This document shows, piece by piece, positions 60,857 through 64,000 of a DNA stretch of 64,000 bases (positions within the stretch are counted from its first letter, which is position 1; every line of letters starts with the position of its first letter). The notes below the pieces were generated by a model. That model ran no database searches and was not told the DNA's origin. It saw only the letters and a list, made by a program, of their open reading frames with translations. Source of the DNA: Mumia sp. Pv4-285 (lineage in GTDB: Bacteria; Actinomycetota; Actinomycetes; Propionibacteriales; Nocardioidaceae). The DNA lies in NCBI RefSeq assembly GCF_041320275.1, contig NZ_CP162023.1, positions 806,001 to 870,000 of the forward strand, read 5' to 3'. The position numbers were made by a program, and so were the translations under genes.

Positions 60857-62143
60857 ATGTCGACAACGGCGTCAAAGACACCAAGGTCCCAGCGTTCGAC
60901 AGAACGACGCATCACGTTCTTCGTCGCGCTCGCGGTGTTCGCGCAGGAGTCCACGTGGAACTTCTACGACAGCCAGGTGCCGCCCCTCCTGCGCGAGCAC
61001 ATCACCAGCGCCGCGATCGTCGGCCTGTGCATGGGCATGGACAACCTCTTCGGCATCTTCATCCAGCCGTGGATGGGCAACCGGTCCGACAACACCCGGA
61101 CGTCGTGGGGTCGGCGCATGCCTTACCTGGTCGTCGGCATGCCGCTCGCTGCGATCCTCTTCGTCGTCATCCCGCACGCCGACGCCTCGCTGCCGATGCT
61201 GCTCGCCGTGATCTTCGCGTACGCCCTGGTCGCCAACTCGTTCAAGCCGATCGCCGAGTCGCTCATGCCGGACTTCATCGCGCCGGAGCGACGCAGCCGC
61301 GCCAACGCGGCCGTCAAGATCGCCTCTGCGCTGACCGTCATCGTCGCGGCGCTCATCAGCATCCTCGTCGTGGACGAGCATCCGAAGGGAGCGTTCGCGA
61401 TCCCGGCGGCGCTGATGCTGGTCTCGATCGCCGTGCTCGCGTGGAAGGTGCGCGACAGCAGGTCCGCGGGCTACCAGGCCGCTCTCGAGGAGGACGCCGC
61501 CGGCGAGAACGGGAAGGCGCCGCGTGTCCTCGTCCGTGACGTCATCCGCGACATCGTCCGAGACGAGGACCGCAGCCGGCTCCTCCTGGTCGCGTCGATC
61601 TTCCTCTTCGGCTGCGCCTGGGCCGCATCGCGGGCGCTCCTCACGCCGTACGGCCAGGAGGTGCTCGGCCTGTCCCGTGGCGACGCCGGTGGGCTCACCC
61701 TCCCGGCGGGCGTGGCCTACATCGTGGCGGCCTACCCCGCGGCGCTGATCGCCGAGAAGGTCGGCCGGATCAGAGTGATGCTCTGGGGAATGGCGGTGTT
61801 CGCAGGAGCGATGGTGTTCGGCGGCATCGTCCAGACACCGACCGCGACGGTCGTCGCGTTCTGCGTCGGAGCGGCGGGTGCGGCGGGGTTCATGATCAAC
61901 GCCGTGGTCGTCCTCTGGAACCTCGCACCCTCGGCCCGGGTCCTGGGGACGTACGCCGGGATCTACACCGTGGGCTGGGCCTCCGGCGGCTTCCTCGGCC
62001 CGGCGATCGTCGGCGGCGCCGTCGACCTCACGAGCTGGTCGAGCATGCTGTTCGACATCGCTGTGCTCACCGCGTTCGCCCTGCTCGTCGTCAGCCGGGT
62101 CAGCATGCTCCAGCGGCGCCGGACGGACGGGGTGGCACTGTGA
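60857..62143 (+). CDS. MFS transporter (GPH/SLC45-like)
   Basis: A 428-residue major facilitator with about 12 membrane segments. ATG 60857 follows GAGGAG. The loop GNRSDNTRTSWGRRMPYLVVG after helix 2 is the form seen in glycoside-pentoside-hexuronide and SLC45-type symporters. A central hydrophilic loop carries EEDAAGENGKAPR. It is the first gene of the GntR-controlled operon and overlaps the next by four bases, so it is probably the uptake system for the hydroxy acid or sugar acid oxidised by the two dehydrogenases. Confidence 0.88.
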   Translation: MSTTASKTPRSQRSTERRITFFVALAVFAQESTWNFYDSQVPPLLREHITSAAIVGLCMGMDNLFGIFIQPWMGNRSDNTRTSWGRRMPYLVVGMPLAAILFVVIPHADASLPMLLAVIFAYALVANSFKPIAESLMPDFIAPERRSRANAAVKIASALTVIVAALISILVVDEHPKGAFAIPAALMLVSIAVLAWKVRDSRSAGYQAALEEDAAGENGKAPRVLVRDVIRDIVRDEDRSRLLLVASIFLFGCAWAASRALLTPYGQEVLGLSRGDAGGLTLPAGVAYIVAAYPAALIAEKVGRIRVMLWGMAVFAGAMVFGGIVQTPTATVVAFCVGAAGAAGFMINAVVVLWNLAPSARVLGTYAGIYTVGWASGGFLGPAIVGGAVDLTSWSSMLFDIAVLTAFALLVVSRVSMLQRRRTDGVAL

Positions 62144-63116
62144 CCACGCGGGTCCTGATCACCACCGACTACCTGCGGCCGGGCGACGCGGTCGACGACT
62201 ACCTCCGCGACGCAGGGATGCAGACCCTCCATCTTCCGATGCACGGCGCGCGTGACCCGCGGGAGCTCGTCGCCGCCCTCGCCGGCGTCGATGCCGCGCT
62301 GATCGCGAACGAGCCGATGACGGACGGCGTGCTCCGTCACGCCGACCGCCTCCGCGTCGTCGTCCGGACGGGTGTCGGCTACGACTCGGTCGACGTCGTG
62401 GCCGCCGCTCAGCACGGCATCAGCGTCAGCAACCTGCCGGGGATCAACGCGAACGCGGTCGCGGAGTTCACGCTCGGGTTGCTCCTCACGTCGGCGCGAC
62501 GCCTCGTGCAGCTGAGCGCCGGTGTCGCCGCGGGCGGCTGGCCGCGCGGTGACGGCCACGAGCTGCGCGGATCAACCCTCGGCTTGATCGGCCTGGGCGC
62601 CTCGGCCCGCGCCGTCGTCCCGCTGGCTCGCGCGTTCGGCATGGAAGTGCTGTGCACGACGCGCGTGCCGGCCGACGAGCGCACGGACGTGGCGGCCACG
62701 GTCGTCGGCCTCGACGAGCTCCTGGCCCGCTCCGACTACGTCTCGATCCACACCGCGCTCGACGAGACCACCCGCGGGCTCATCGACGCCGCAGCCCTGG
62801 CACGCATGAAGCCGACCGCCGTCCTCCTCAACACGGCGCGCGGCGGCATCGTCGACGAGCCCGCCCTGGCCGACGCCGTACGACGCGGCGTGATCGCGGG
62901 CGCCGCACTCGACGTGGTCGCCGCCGAGCCGCTCCCCGCCGACAGCGTGCTCCGGGGGATCGACGGGATCGTCATCACGTCACACATGGCCGGCCAGACC
63001 GCCGAGGCGCGCGCCGCCGCCGGCATCCGAGGAGCGGAGGAGCTCGTCGCCGCGCTCGCCGGCCGCGCCCAGCACCGCGTCAACGCTCACCTGCTCGACG
63101 CGAGAGGAGTGTCAGC

Positions 63117-63120
<4 letters not shown>
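62140..63120 (+). CDS. D-isomer-specific 2-hydroxyacid dehydrogenase
   Basis: A 326-residue NAD-dependent D-2-hydroxyacid dehydrogenase. The cofactor loop GLIGLGASARAVVPLARAFG lies near residue 145; catalytic arginine, glutamate and histidine are in NTARGGIVDEPAL, DVVAAEPLP and SHMAGQTAEA. The N-terminal substrate domain has VVVRTGVGYDSVDV. It reduces or oxidises phosphoglycerate-, glyoxylate- or hydroxypyruvate-like acids. The start (GTGA) and stop (ATGA) both overlap neighbours, so it is tightly coupled to the transporter and the tartrate-dehydrogenase-family gene. Confidence 0.93.

Positions 63121-64000
<880 letters not shown>

Overview
This window is high-GC actinobacterial DNA. Many genes start with GTG or TTG, ribosome sites are AGGAGG-like, ATGA/GTGA stop-start overlaps are frequent, and there are two LLM-class (F420/flavin) oxidoreductases, a GAF-ANTAR regulator and many TetR, MerR, GntR and AraC regulators. 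The genus cannot be fixed from the sequence; a Nocardioides/Aeromicrobium/Rhodococcus-like soil actinomycete is a reasonable inference. I see no rRNA, tRNA, CRISPR array, insertion sequence or phage gene.

Positions 1-40,123 form one large catabolic island for a CoA-activated carboxylic acid that is probably alicyclic, branched or steroid/terpenoid-like. It holds five AMP-forming acyl-CoA ligases, three adjacent pairs of acyl-CoA dehydrogenase (ACAD) genes of the heteromeric kind known from actinobacterial steroid catabolism, further single ACADs, four crotonase-fold hydratases, a MaoC-type hydratase, a thiolase, several SDR dehydrogenases, a CaiB/AMACR-type protein, an IpdAB-like CoA-transferase pair, two SnoaL-like proteins, a hotdog thioesterase, a DapB-like oxidoreductase, a lipocalin-like AttH/CrtC-type protein and a two-gene ATP-dependent ketone-carboxylase-like system (HyuA/HyuB type with a C-terminal zinc-ribbon extension). 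These genes lie in divergent operons. At least eight intergenic sites carry the same inverted repeat, close to ACCAACYRGTTGGT, often inside the -35/-10 spacer of a recognisable promoter. A pair of near-identical TetR repressors at 38.7-40.1 kb has such a site between them and is the obvious candidate for the regulator. I read this as a single TetR regulon for one unidentified substrate.

Positions 40.1-42.7 kb hold a third, unrelated TetR with its own inverted repeat, facing an ACAD and an SDR. Positions 42.8-48.1 kb hold three GlxA-type AraC regulators, a chloroperoxidase-like alpha/beta hydrolase and a DHA1 MFS exporter. Positions 48.2-52.1 kb hold a divergent MMPL transporter and DHA2 drug exporter.

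Positions 52.1-60 kb are mixed: DinB-like and SRPBCC proteins, a small cysteine-containing protein, a CGNR zinc-finger regulator, a lipoprotein, an XRE regulator, a methionine aminopeptidase, a tartrate-dehydrogenase-family enzyme, a GAF-ANTAR protein, and a MerR/SulP divergent pair with a textbook 19-bp-spacer MerR promoter. From 60 kb to the end, a GntR regulator faces an MFS transporter, a D-2-hydroxyacid dehydrogenase and a second tartrate-dehydrogenase-family gene that runs off the edge; a perfect palindrome sits in the promoter of that operon.
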